A DNA stretch of 64,000 nt from HLUCCA09 sp038745585 (lineage in GTDB: Bacteria; Pseudomonadota; Alphaproteobacteria; Rhodobacterales; Rhodobacteraceae): assembly GCA_038745585.1 (NCBI GenBank), contig JBCDLH010000001.1, forward strand, positions 310,001-374,000. The letters are read 5' to 3'. A program made the translations under genes and the position numbers. Below the pieces are notes generated by a model. The model had not been told where the DNA came from, did no database searches, and saw nothing but the letters and a program-made list of their open reading frames with translations. Shown here one piece after another: positions 52,498 to 60,725 of the stretch. Position 1 is the stretch's first letter. Each line of letters begins with the position of its first letter.

Positions 52498-52808
52498 AAA
52501 ATAGGCCGTGAGTGCGGGAGGCGATGCAAGACCTTTCTTCAGAGGTGATGAGCCGTTGAGCGCGGCGCGCGCTGCATCGGCTTCGACTTGAGCCCTTTTT
52601 AGGCGGATCTAAGCTCAAATGACCACGTAGCAGGCGGTCGTCAGAAAAATGCATGCACAATGGGCAACCGGTCCGATCGGCCGTGTAAGTCTTCGCGCCA
52701 AGGATGCCGCGTATGACGGCACCGCAGCAGCGTTACTCTACGGGCGTGGGAGGGGCACTCGGCGCGTGAGGCCTCGCGCCTCAACAGGGTCGCGGGCGCT
52801 CAGCCCGT

Positions 52809-53915
52809 TCAGGCCGTAGCGCGCAGGTAATGCGAATAGAGCCTTGGCAGGATCGAGGCAGGATCGGGCAACCCCAATTCCTGCGCTGCGCGGTAGGGCC
52901 AATGCGGCTCACGCAGAAACTGCCGGGCGAGGCAGACGAGATCGGCGCGTCCCTCCGCGATGATCGCGTTTGCCAGGATCGGCTCGGTGATCATGCCGAC
53001 GGTCATAGTCGGCAGGCCCGTCTCGGCCCCGATCCGCTCGGCATAGGGCACCTGAAAGCCGTGCTCCGGTTTGTGCACGGACAGCCGCGCGCCGACCGGA
53101 ATTCCGCCGCCGGAACAGTCGATCAGATCGACGCCGACGTCCCGCAACGCGGCCGAAAGCGCAACGGTATCTTCGAGCGTTAGCCCCCCGCCCTCGCTGT
53201 CGACACAAGACGCGCGGTAGAGCACCGGTGTTCCCCGTGGCACCGCGGCGCGGACCGCCCGCGCGACCTCCACAGGCAGGCGCATGCGCCCGGCGAGGTC
53301 GCCGCCATAGCCATCGTTGCGCCGGTTCGAGTAGGGCGACATGAAGGAATGGAGCAGGTAGCCATGGGCCCCGTGGATCTCCACCCCGTCAAAGCCTGCG
53401 TCCAACGCCCGCTTCGCCGCCATTGCAAAGGCCTCTGCGATGCCCGGCATCTCGTCCGCCTCCAGGGGCCGCGGAATGTGCCAGCCTTCGCGCGCGGGCA
53501 GGGCGGAGGCAGAGACGGTCTGCCAGGGGGGTTCGTCCGAAGCAGGGTCGAGCGGGCCGGCCCCATCCCAAGGCCGCATGGTCGAGGCCTTTGGTCCGGC
53601 ATGGTTGATCTGCATCAGGCAGGGGATGCCCTCCCGCCGGTAGAGCGCGGTCACGCGCCGCCATGCCACTGCCTGCGCATCAGTATAGATGCCGGTGCAG
53701 CCGGGGCTGATCCGCCCTTCTGGCGTGACCCCCGTCGCCTCCGAGATTGCCCCGCCAAGGCCAGAGGTCGCGTAGCGCCCGTGATGGGCCATGTGCCAGT
53801 CTGTCGGCACGCCCTCCTCAGCGTGATACTGGCACATGGGCGCCAGCACGATCCGGTTGCGTAAAGTGACGCTGCCGAGGGCGAACGGGGTGAAGAGCGG
53901 CGGCAATTCGGTCAT
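52809..53915 (-). CDS. NADH:flavin oxidoreductase, Old Yellow Enzyme (YqjM-like)
   Basis: A 368-residue FMN-dependent ene-reductase. The barrel start LRNRIVLAPMCQYHAEEG carries the Cys that marks the YqjM subclass. GVEIHGAHGYLLHSFMSPYS and NRRNDGYGGDLAGRMRLPVE are hallmark active-site segments; FMN-phosphate region is MTVGMITEP and LVCLARQFLREPHWPYRAA. The ATG at 53915 begins the canonical MxxLFxPF start. It reduces activated C=C bonds. It lies alone between the M20 promoter and the GntR gene; a metabolic link to the island is inferred from proximity. Confidence 0.9.
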   Translation of the reverse strand: MTELPPLFTPFALGSVTLRNRIVLAPMCQYHAEEGVPTDWHMAHHGRYATSGLGGAISEATGVTPEGRISPGCTGIYTDAQAVAWRRVTALYRREGIPCLMQINHAGPKASTMRPWDGAGPLDPASDEPPWQTVSASALPAREGWHIPRPLEADEMPGIAEAFAMAAKRALDAGFDGVEIHGAHGYLLHSFMSPYSNRRNDGYGGDLAGRMRLPVEVARAVRAAVPRGTPVLYRASCVDSEGGGLTLEDTVALSAALRDVGVDLIDCSGGGIPVGARLSVHKPEHGFQVPYAERIGAETGLPTMTVGMITEPILANAIIAEGRADLVCLARQFLREPHWPYRAAQELGLPDPASILPRLYSHYLRATA

Positions 53916-54362
53916 GCGCGCAGCCTCCGGCGCGGGGCGAAGTGCAACTGCCGTGGGCAGACGGTGGCGCTCCACGTGATCACCGGACCACCGCCCCGGG
54001 CTTTATCGTAACGCTTTGGCATCGAGATCTCCGGACCGGTTGTGACTGGCGCAGGGGCGGGCGTTGGCCGCATGCTGCGGGCAACATGCGCTGGCGACGC
54101 CGCGTGTCAATCACGCCGAGAGTGCCGCCGCCGATGCTGTGCGGCCCTCGATGCGGGTGCCATGCGCGATGTGCATCTGGACGATGGCGCGAAATCAGGG
54201 GCCGGTTGGCCCGTTGTCGGCGCGGCGCGGAAGACGAGGCACGCGCGCGAAGCACTAGGGTGTTCGCTTTCGCCGTGCGACCCGCGGGATTGGCCGCCCA
54301 GCCACCGCCGCGACCCCGCTTCGACCCGCCCCTTTAGACCAGCCGTCTGGCTACCGCCCGCC
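53916..54362. other. Gene-free interval between OYE and GntR genes
   Basis: About 450 bases, both flanking genes leftward. No protein-like frame stands out. It must hold the OYE promoter; I could not assign it, and no GTATAC element was found here. Confidence 0.4.
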
Positions 54363-55043
54363 CTATCCCAACGCCTTGACGGCAAAACGGAAAAGCGAGC
54401 CTATATGGGCCGCTGTCGCGCGGCGCGCGGCTTTGGCATCCCCATCGGCCATAGCGTCGAGTATGCGCTCATGCTCGCGCGAGTCGGGCTCGAGCCGCTC
54501 GGCAAGCCGCTCGATCTCAAAGAGCTGGGTTGTCGCGCGCAGGCGCAAGATGATGTCGGTCAGTACGTCATTGCCGCAATTACGGATAAAGAGGTTGTGG
54601 ACTTCGTCATCCGACCGCCAGTGCTCCATGATGTCATAGGGCACCGCATCGCGCACCCGGACCAAGCCGGCATGGACCGCAGCAATCGCCTCGGGCGTCA
54701 CCCGGGTGATTGCGAGCGCTGCGGCCTCGGGTTCGAGCATTTCGCGCGCGCGCAAGCTTTGCAGGTATTCCTTGAGCTCTACGCGGCGGACCACATAGCT
54801 GCGGTTCGCGTCCTTACGGAGAAGCCCCTCACCCTCTAGTTGCTGCATCGCCTGGCGGAGGGGCGTGCGCGAGATGCCCAAGCGTTCGGCAAGTTGCAAC
54901 TCAACGAGCGGCTCGCCGCTGCGCAGCATGCGCCGACGGATCAGTTCTGACAGGGCGCGGTGGGCTTGCTTTGAGAGCGGTCCGGCCGCCTTGCGCGCCT
55001 GGCCGGGATCCAATTCATCCTGCTCACTTGCCGCCAATCTCAT
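54363..55043 (-). CDS. GntR-family (FCD subgroup) transcriptional regulator
   Basis: A 226-residue regulator. Residues 22-90 form the winged helix (ALSELIRRRMLRSGEPLVEL, LAERLGISRTPLRQAMQQLE), and about 95-220 the all-helical FCD effector domain with metal-ligand histidines (EVHNLFI, EHERILDAM). The ATG at 55043 is preferred over a TTG at 55058. FCD regulators sense carboxylates or amino acids. It is divergent from the amidohydrolase gene and central to the island with three shared GTATAC sites, so I infer it governs both uptake systems. Confidence 0.92.
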   Translation of the reverse strand: MRLAASEQDELDPGQARKAAGPLSKQAHRALSELIRRRMLRSGEPLVELQLAERLGISRTPLRQAMQQLEGEGLLRKDANRSYVVRRVELKEYLQSLRAREMLEPEAAALAITRVTPEAIAAVHAGLVRVRDAVPYDIMEHWRSDDEVHNLFIRNCGNDVLTDIILRLRATTQLFEIERLAERLEPDSREHERILDAMADGDAKAARRATAAHIGSLFRFAVKALG

Positions 55044-55269
55044 GCTCGAACCCGACAACCGCGCCTGTGCTCGCGTGCCTACGCAATCGGACGTGTATTT
55101 TCAATCGGGGTTTCCCAGAGTGCGGCGCGGCGTGACAGCGCCGGCCCCGCGGCTGCGTCGGTTCCGAGCCAGGTGCAGGACACGCGCGACGGCATGTCCG
55201 TTGCGCTGGCCCAACGCGAGTGTGAGACATGCCAGCGACGTGAGACTGATTGTGCGGCGAGGGCGCGCG

Positions 55270-56526
55270 ATGGACGGCACAAGCCCAAAGACAAACACCT
55301 ATGCGCTGACCGACACGCGCATCGTCGATGTCCGCGCGGGCGAGATCCTGCGCGGTAAAGCCGTCGTCATCGAGGACGGTCGGATCACTCAACTCGCCGA
55401 GGAAGCCAGCCTTGCCGCAAATGTGCCGCAGGTCCCGCTCGGGCAGCGCTATCTCTGTCCGGGGCTGATCGACTGCCACGCCCATTGCTATATCGGCGCG
55501 TTTGGCGACCGCAACTCGGTGCTGCCCTCCGAGTTGACGGCCCGTGCCGGACGGCATCTGGAGGGGATGCTCCAGCGCGGCTTTACCACGATGCGCGATG
55601 CAGGCGGCGCCGATCAGGGGCACCGGGCCGCGGTGGAAAAGGGGATCTGGGCCGGGCCGCGCCTCTTTGTCTCTGGGCGCATCCTGTCGCAGACGGCCGG
55701 GCATGGCGACCATCGCAGCCGGGCCGACACACGCCCCATCGGCGCGAATGATGGCGGGATTTCGGTCATCGCAGACGGGGTGGACGAGGTCCGCAAGGCG
55801 GTGCGCGAGAACGTGCGCCTCGGCGTCGACCAGATCAAGATCATGGCGGGCGGCGGCGTCTCGTCGCCCGGGGACAAGCTGATCCATCCGCAATATTCCG
55901 AAGAAGAGCTCGACGCCATAGTCGGAGAGGCCGCGCGCAGCGGCCGCTATGTTATGGCCCATGTCTATGCCGATGATGGGATCCGCCGCGCCGTGACGTC
56001 CGGTGTGCGCAGCATCGAGCATGGCAACTTCCTGCAGGCCGAGACGGCGAAGATCATGGTCGACCACGACGCCCATATCTGCCCGACGTTGATCACCTAC
56101 GAGGCGGACGCAAAATACGGCATGGGCTATGGCTGGTCGGCGGAGACCCATGAGAAGAATGCCGAAGTGCTGCGCTCCGGGCTCGTCTCACTCGAGGTCG
56201 CGATGGAAGCGGGTGTCAACGTGGGCTACGGTACCGATCTTTGCTGGTCGCCCAAGGCCTACCAAGGCGACGGCCTTTTGATCCATGAAAAGGTCTGCGG
56301 CGCGGCCGAAGCGCTGCGCCACGCCACAATCAACAATGCACGGATTTTGCGCATGGAGGGCGAGATCGGGGAGATCGCTGAGGACGCCCATGCCGACCTC
56401 GTCGTGATCGACGCAAACCCGCTCGCCGGTCTTGCCTGCTTTGCCCAGACCGACAACCGCGTGGTGGCGGTGATCCAGGCGGGGCGCGCCGTGCGCGACG
56501 AACTGGAGCTGCTTCCTCGCCCCTGA
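55270..56526 (+). CDS. Amidohydrolase (Xaa-Pro dipeptidase/imidazolonepropionase-like group)
   Basis: A 418-residue cytosolic amidohydrolase of the COG1228 type. Metal motifs CPGLIDCHAHCYIG (HxH), MAHVYADDG (His), SIEHGNF (His) and YGTDLCW (Asp), with the carboxylated-lysine-type Lys in QIKIMAGGGV. Members cut X-Pro or other dipeptides and cyclic amides. The ATG at 55270 follows a 226-base region shared with the GntR gene. It precedes a dipeptide-type ABC operon, so imported peptides or cyclic amides are plausible substrates. Confidence 0.88.
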   Translation: MDGTSPKTNTYALTDTRIVDVRAGEILRGKAVVIEDGRITQLAEEASLAANVPQVPLGQRYLCPGLIDCHAHCYIGAFGDRNSVLPSELTARAGRHLEGMLQRGFTTMRDAGGADQGHRAAVEKGIWAGPRLFVSGRILSQTAGHGDHRSRADTRPIGANDGGISVIADGVDEVRKAVRENVRLGVDQIKIMAGGGVSSPGDKLIHPQYSEEELDAIVGEAARSGRYVMAHVYADDGIRRAVTSGVRSIEHGNFLQAETAKIMVDHDAHICPTLITYEADAKYGMGYGWSAETHEKNAEVLRSGLVSLEVAMEAGVNVGYGTDLCWSPKAYQGDGLLIHEKVCGAAEALRHATINNARILRMEGEIGEIAEDAHADLVVIDANPLAGLACFAQTDNRVVAVIQAGRAVRDELELLPRP

Positions 56527-56559
56527 CCCTTTGTTGCGGTTGCGAGAGGGCGGCGGGTC

Positions 56560-56577
56560 TGTATTCTGTATGTATAC
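56560..56577. promoter_or_regulatory. GTATAC element 2 (permease-operon promoter)
   Basis: TGTATT-CTGTAT-GTATAC in the 83-base gap between the amidohydrolase gene and the first permease gene, 33 bases before its ATG. It has exactly the spacing of element 3. Probable GntR operator. Confidence 0.65.
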
Positions 56578-56609
56578 CGAGGTGGTGGACCAAGGGGGCC
56601 CGCGGGGCC

Positions 56610-57704
56610 ATGTCATTCGAGGACACACGTGCGGGCGGACAACCCGGAAGCCCTGCGCTTGCAGTGCGAGCGTGGTTTGCGCTGCCCGGCTTGCTGCGCT
56701 TTTCCATCCGCCGTGTCATCACCGGCGTCTTCCTCTGCATCGGCGTAACGCTGATCGCCTTCCTGCTCACGCTCGTCGTACCGGGCGACCCCGTGGCCGC
56801 GAGCCTCGGCGATGTGGCCGCCGATGATCCGGTGATCGTGGCGGCGTTCCGCGAGCGCTACGGTCTCGATAAGCCGCTGCCGGAGCAATACCTCATCTAC
56901 GTCACCGGGCTGCTGCAGGGCGATCTCGGCACGTCGCTCAACACCCGCCGCCCGGTGCTCGACGATCTGAGGCAGTTTTTGCCGGCGACCATTGAGCTGT
57001 CCATCGCGGCCATGACCGTTGCGATGGTGCTCGGCGTGGCCCTTGGGGTCATCGCTGCTGTCTACCGCGATGGCTGGCCCGACCAGGCAATCCGCGTGAT
57101 CTCCCTTGCGGGCGTGTCGGTGCCGACCTTCTGGCTCTCGCTCGTCTGCCTCTACGTCTTTTTCTACCTGCTCGGCTGGTCGCCCGGCGTGGGCCGGCTG
57201 CCGCCCGGGGCGCTCGCGCCGCAAGCGGTGACGGGCATGTACAGCGTTGACGCGGCCCTGGCCGGCGATTGGGAAAAGGTCGGGGATGCGCTCGCCCATC
57301 TCGCGCTGCCGGCGCTGGTGCTGGCGGTCTACACGATCGGGGCGATCACCCGGTTTACCCGCGCCTCCATGCTAGAGACGCTGGAGCAAGACTATGTCCG
57401 CTCTGCGCGCGCAAAAGGGCTCCCCGCACGGGTCGTGGTGATGCGCCATGCGCTACGGCCCGCGCTGGCGGCGATCGTCACGGTTTCGGGCCTCGCCTTC
57501 GGCCGGATGCTCGGCGGAGCGGTGCTGGTCGAGTCGGTCTTTTCGTGGCCCGGCCTCGGCGAATACGCCTATCGCAGCGCACTCTCTCTCGACCTACGCG
57601 CAATCATGGGCGTCAGCCTGGTGATTGCGATCGTCTATATCCTCGTCAATCTCGTGGTCGATCTCCTCTACGCGGTGATCGACCCACGCATCCGTCTCGG
57701 CTAA
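56610..57704 (+). CDS. Dipeptide/oligopeptide-type ABC transporter permease 1
   Basis: A 364-residue inner-membrane permease of the DppB/OppB family. About 35 extra residues precede the usual first helix (FSIRRVITGVFLCIGVTLIA). DPVIVAAFRERYGLDKPLPE and GDLGTSL follow, then the EAA-type loop RAKGLPARVVVMRHALRPAL and GRMLGGAVLVESVFSWPGLG. The next permease begins 3 bases later. The long N terminus may mean a later start in vivo. Confidence 0.9.
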   Translation: MSFEDTRAGGQPGSPALAVRAWFALPGLLRFSIRRVITGVFLCIGVTLIAFLLTLVVPGDPVAASLGDVAADDPVIVAAFRERYGLDKPLPEQYLIYVTGLLQGDLGTSLNTRRPVLDDLRQFLPATIELSIAAMTVAMVLGVALGVIAAVYRDGWPDQAIRVISLAGVSVPTFWLSLVCLYVFFYLLGWSPGVGRLPPGALAPQAVTGMYSVDAALAGDWEKVGDALAHLALPALVLAVYTIGAITRFTRASMLETLEQDYVRSARAKGLPARVVVMRHALRPALAAIVTVSGLAFGRMLGGAVLVESVFSWPGLGEYAYRSALSLDLRAIMGVSLVIAIVYILVNLVVDLLYAVIDPRIRLG

Positions 57705-57707
57705 GCG

Positions 57708-58580
57708 ATGAGCGTTTCAGATAGCGATTTCAGCAAGATCCATCGCCGCACACGGCGGCCCCGCTCGGTCTGGCTACAGCCTTTGGGGCTGATCGGGGTC
57801 GCGGTGCTGATCGGCTTTATCCTCATGGCGATCTTTGCCGACGTGATCGCGCCGTTTGACCCGATTGCCCAGGATTTTCGCCGCCTGCAACCGCCCAACA
57901 GCACCAATTGGTTCGGCACCGATCAGTTGGGGCGAGATATCTTCAGCCGCGTGGTGCACGGCGCGCGTATCTCGCTGCCATACGCGGCGCAGCTCGTTAT
58001 CTTGTCGGCCGCGATCGGTACGATCCTCGGCGCCATCGCTGGCTATTTCGGGGGCTGGGTCGACGGGGTGATCATGCGCGCCGCCGATCTTGTGATGGCC
58101 TTCCCCGACATCATCCTGGCGATGGCGGTGGTCGCGGCCTTGGGGCCGAGCCTCTTTAACGCTGTTCTTGCCGTCGTCGTTGTCAGTTGGCCGGTCTATG
58201 CGCGGGTGATACGGGCAATGATCCTGTCGATCCGCGAGGAAGCCTACATGCAGTCGAGCCGCCTCCTTGGCGCGTCCTCGGCACGAGCGCTCTGGGTCGA
58301 TGTGCGGCCCAATGTGGCCGGCCCGCTCGTCGTGCTCGGCACCTTGGAATACGGCCACGCGGTGTTGATCCTGTCGGGTCTGTCCTTCCTCGGCCTCGGC
58401 GCACAGCCGCCGGACGCGGAATGGGGCAGCATGGTCTCCGAGGGGGCGAAGTATTTCGACCTGTGGTGGATGAGTGTCTTTCCAGGGCTGGCGATCCTCG
58501 GCGTCGTGCTTGGGGCAAACTTTTTGGGCGACACGCTGCGCGACGCGCTCGATCCGCTGGCGGCGCGGCGCTTTCGGTGA
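57708..58580 (+). CDS. Dipeptide/oligopeptide-type ABC transporter permease 2
   Basis: A 290-residue DppC/OppC-type permease. N-terminal helix LIGVAVLIGFILMAIFADVI, then APFDPIAQDF and FGTDQLGRDIFSRVVHGARI, the classic DppC signature. The cytoplasmic loop SSRLLGASSARALWVDVRPN contacts the ATPases. Its stop overlaps the GTG of the next gene (GTGA). Confidence 0.92.
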   Translation: MSVSDSDFSKIHRRTRRPRSVWLQPLGLIGVAVLIGFILMAIFADVIAPFDPIAQDFRRLQPPNSTNWFGTDQLGRDIFSRVVHGARISLPYAAQLVILSAAIGTILGAIAGYFGGWVDGVIMRAADLVMAFPDIILAMAVVAALGPSLFNAVLAVVVVSWPVYARVIRAMILSIREEAYMQSSRLLGASSARALWVDVRPNVAGPLVVLGTLEYGHAVLILSGLSFLGLGAQPPDAEWGSMVSEGAKYFDLWWMSVFPGLAILGVVLGANFLGDTLRDALDPLAARRFR

Positions 58581-59557
58581 GCGGGCTGCTGCACCTCGAC
58601 GCGCTCAGCCTGAGCCTACCCGCCGCCGACGGCTCGCGGCTCTTTCCGGTGCGCGATGTGACACTCTCCGTCGGCGCGGCCGAAGTTGTCGGCCTTGCGG
58701 GAGAGAGTGGTTCGGGCAAGTCGCTAACGGCGCAGTCGATCCTTGGCCTTTTGCCGCGCGGCGCTCGGCTTTCGGGGCGGATCCTCTTCGACGGGCATGA
58801 CCTTGCCACGCTGCCGCAGCGCGAGCTTGCGGCTGTCCGCGGGCGCGAGATCGCCATGGTTTTCCAAGATCCGATGACGGCCCTGCATCCGATGCTGAGC
58901 ATCGAACGGCAAATGACCGAGCATTTGCGCCACCATCGCGGGCTGGGACGGGCCGCGGCGCGGAGCCGGGCGGCGGAGCTTCTCGACCTCGTCCGCATCC
59001 CAAGGCCGGAGGCGGCGTTGGCGCGCTATCCGCACCAGTTCTCTGGCGGCATGCGGCAGCGTATCGCCATCGCCTCTGCGCTGGCCTGCGAGCCCAAGCT
59101 CCTGATCGCGGACGAGCCGACCACCGCGCTCGACGTCACCGTGCAGGCCGGCATCCTGCGTCTCTTGCAGAGCTTGCGGGAGACGCTCGGCCTCTCGGTC
59201 CTCTTGATCACCCATGACCTCGGCGTGATGTCGGCGCTCGCCGACCGAATGGCGGTGATGTATGCGGGCCGGGTTGTCGAAAACGGGCCCCGCGCCGCGC
59301 TGATGACCCGGCCGCGGCATCCCTATACCCAAGGTCTCCTGTCGGCCCTGCCACGGGACGACGATACGGCCCATTCTCTGGAAGCCCTGCCGGGCGCGCC
59401 GCCGCCCATCACTGCGCTGCCCGATGGGTGCGCGTTTCACCCGCGCTGTAGCTGGGCCTCGGCCGCCTGCCGTGGGGCCGTGCCCGAGCTGGAGCGTGTC
59501 GGGACCGAGCATGTCGCGGCCTGCCCGGTGGACCCGCTGGCCGAGCGCGCGGCATGA
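58577..59557 (+). CDS. Dipeptide-type ABC transporter ATP-binding protein 1 (DppD-like)
   Basis: A 326-residue ATPase starting with GTG within the previous stop. Walker A GESGSGKSLTA, Q-loop VFQDPMTALHP, signature FSGGMRQRIAIASALA, Walker B LLIADEPTTALDV and the C-terminal CAFHPRCSWA cluster typical of oligopeptide ATPases. Upstream residues in frame belong to the permease region and were excluded. Confidence 0.92.
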   Translation: MSGLLHLDALSLSLPAADGSRLFPVRDVTLSVGAAEVVGLAGESGSGKSLTAQSILGLLPRGARLSGRILFDGHDLATLPQRELAAVRGREIAMVFQDPMTALHPMLSIERQMTEHLRHHRGLGRAAARSRAAELLDLVRIPRPEAALARYPHQFSGGMRQRIAIASALACEPKLLIADEPTTALDVTVQAGILRLLQSLRETLGLSVLLITHDLGVMSALADRMAVMYAGRVVENGPRAALMTRPRHPYTQGLLSALPRDDDTAHSLEALPGAPPPITALPDGCAFHPRCSWASAACRGAVPELERVGTEHVAACPVDPLAERAA

Positions 59558-60513
59558 CGCTTTTGTCGTTGAGCGACGTTTACGTCACCTATCCGGGTGC
59601 GGCCGGTCGTACCGTGACGGCCGTTGCCGGCTGCGACCTCGAGGTCGGCGCAGGGCAAATCGTGGCGCTGGTCGGGGAGTCGGGCTGCGGAAAATCGACC
59701 CTCGGTAAAGCGGCCGTTGGGCTCGTGGAGACGGCGCAGGGCAGCGTCACCTTCGACGACACGCCTGTCGTCCCGATCGGGCGACAGGCGCGGCCGGATG
59801 GGCAGCGGCGGCTGCAGATGGTGTTTCAGGACCCGTTTTCCTCGCTCAACCCGCGGCGCCGGGTCGGCGACCTGATCGCCGATGGCGGTCGGGTCGGGCT
59901 GGACACGCCCGAAGGCGCGATGCCGGTGGCGGAGTGTCTTGAGCGCGTCGGTCTTTCCCCCACCGTCGCCAACCGGTTTCCACATCAGTTTTCCGGCGGG
60001 CAACGCCAGCGCATCGCCATCGCCCGAGCGCTGGCCGCCCGACCGCGCTGCATCGTCGCCGATGAGCCGATCTCGGCCCTCGACGCGTCGGCACAAGCCT
60101 CCGTGGCACGGCTGCTGCGCGACTTGGTGCGCGAGACGGGGATGGGCCTCTTGTTCATCTCCCACGACCTCGCCATCGTGCGGGCAATCGCGGATGTCAC
60201 CGTGGTGATGTATCTTGGCCGGATCGTCGAGACCGGCCCGAGCGACCGCGTGTGGCATAGGCCGGCGCATCCCTACACAAAGGCTCTCATTTCCGCGATC
60301 CCGCGGCCCGATGGCGCCGGGCGTCTGCCGGCGGAATTGCCGGGCGACGTGCCCGATCCCGCAGCGCCGCCCCCGGGCTGTCGGTTTCACCCGCGCTGTC
60401 CCGTGGCGGTCGCGCGCTGCGCAACCGAGGTGCCCACCCGCCAAACCCAAGCGCCCAACCATGAGGCAGCATGCCTTCTGGCGCAGCGGCACGAGATGTC
60501 CCCCAGCGCCTAA
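59554..60513 (+). CDS. Dipeptide-type ABC transporter ATP-binding protein 2 (DppF-like)
   Basis: A 319-residue ATPase. Walker A GESGCGKSTLG, Q-loop MVFQDPFSSLNPR, signature FSGGQRQRIAIARALA, Walker B CIVADEPISALDA, H-loop LLFISHDLAIV and the C-terminal CRFHPRCPVA motif. It overlaps the first ATPase gene by 4 bases. Together they form the heterodimeric motor for the two permeases. Confidence 0.92.
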   Translation: MTLLSLSDVYVTYPGAAGRTVTAVAGCDLEVGAGQIVALVGESGCGKSTLGKAAVGLVETAQGSVTFDDTPVVPIGRQARPDGQRRLQMVFQDPFSSLNPRRRVGDLIADGGRVGLDTPEGAMPVAECLERVGLSPTVANRFPHQFSGGQRQRIAIARALAARPRCIVADEPISALDASAQASVARLLRDLVRETGMGLLFISHDLAIVRAIADVTVVMYLGRIVETGPSDRVWHRPAHPYTKALISAIPRPDGAGRLPAELPGDVPDPAAPPPGCRFHPRCPVAVARCATEVPTRQTQAPNHEAACLLAQRHEMSPSA

Positions 60514-60594
60514 CTGCAGCTCTCGGGGCGTGTCTGACGGTTGGCGCTCATGCTGCACCTGCACTTAGAGCTTGCGCGGTGGGAATGGGCATGA

Positions 60595-60612
60595 TGTATT
60601 TCGACGGTATAC
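60595..60612. promoter_or_regulatory. GTATAC element 3 (binding-protein promoter)
   Basis: TGTATT-TCGACG-GTATAC, 114 bases before the ATG of the binding-protein gene and 82 bases past the preceding ATPase gene. The same spacing as element 2. It suggests the binding-protein gene has its own regulated promoter. Confidence 0.6.
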
Positions 60613-60725
60613 AATCACAAAGGTTTGGCGCGCAAAGCGCCAACAACGTGCCGCACAAGCGGTCGCGACGACGACACGGGGACGGCCCATGCCGGACTCG
60701 CAACCAACAGGAGGGAAGACCCAAT

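Noticed and set aside
52588..52618. TTGAGC...GCTCAA inverted repeat upstream of the M20 gene
   Set aside because: Only six-base arms with a 19-base loop; not distinguishable from chance.
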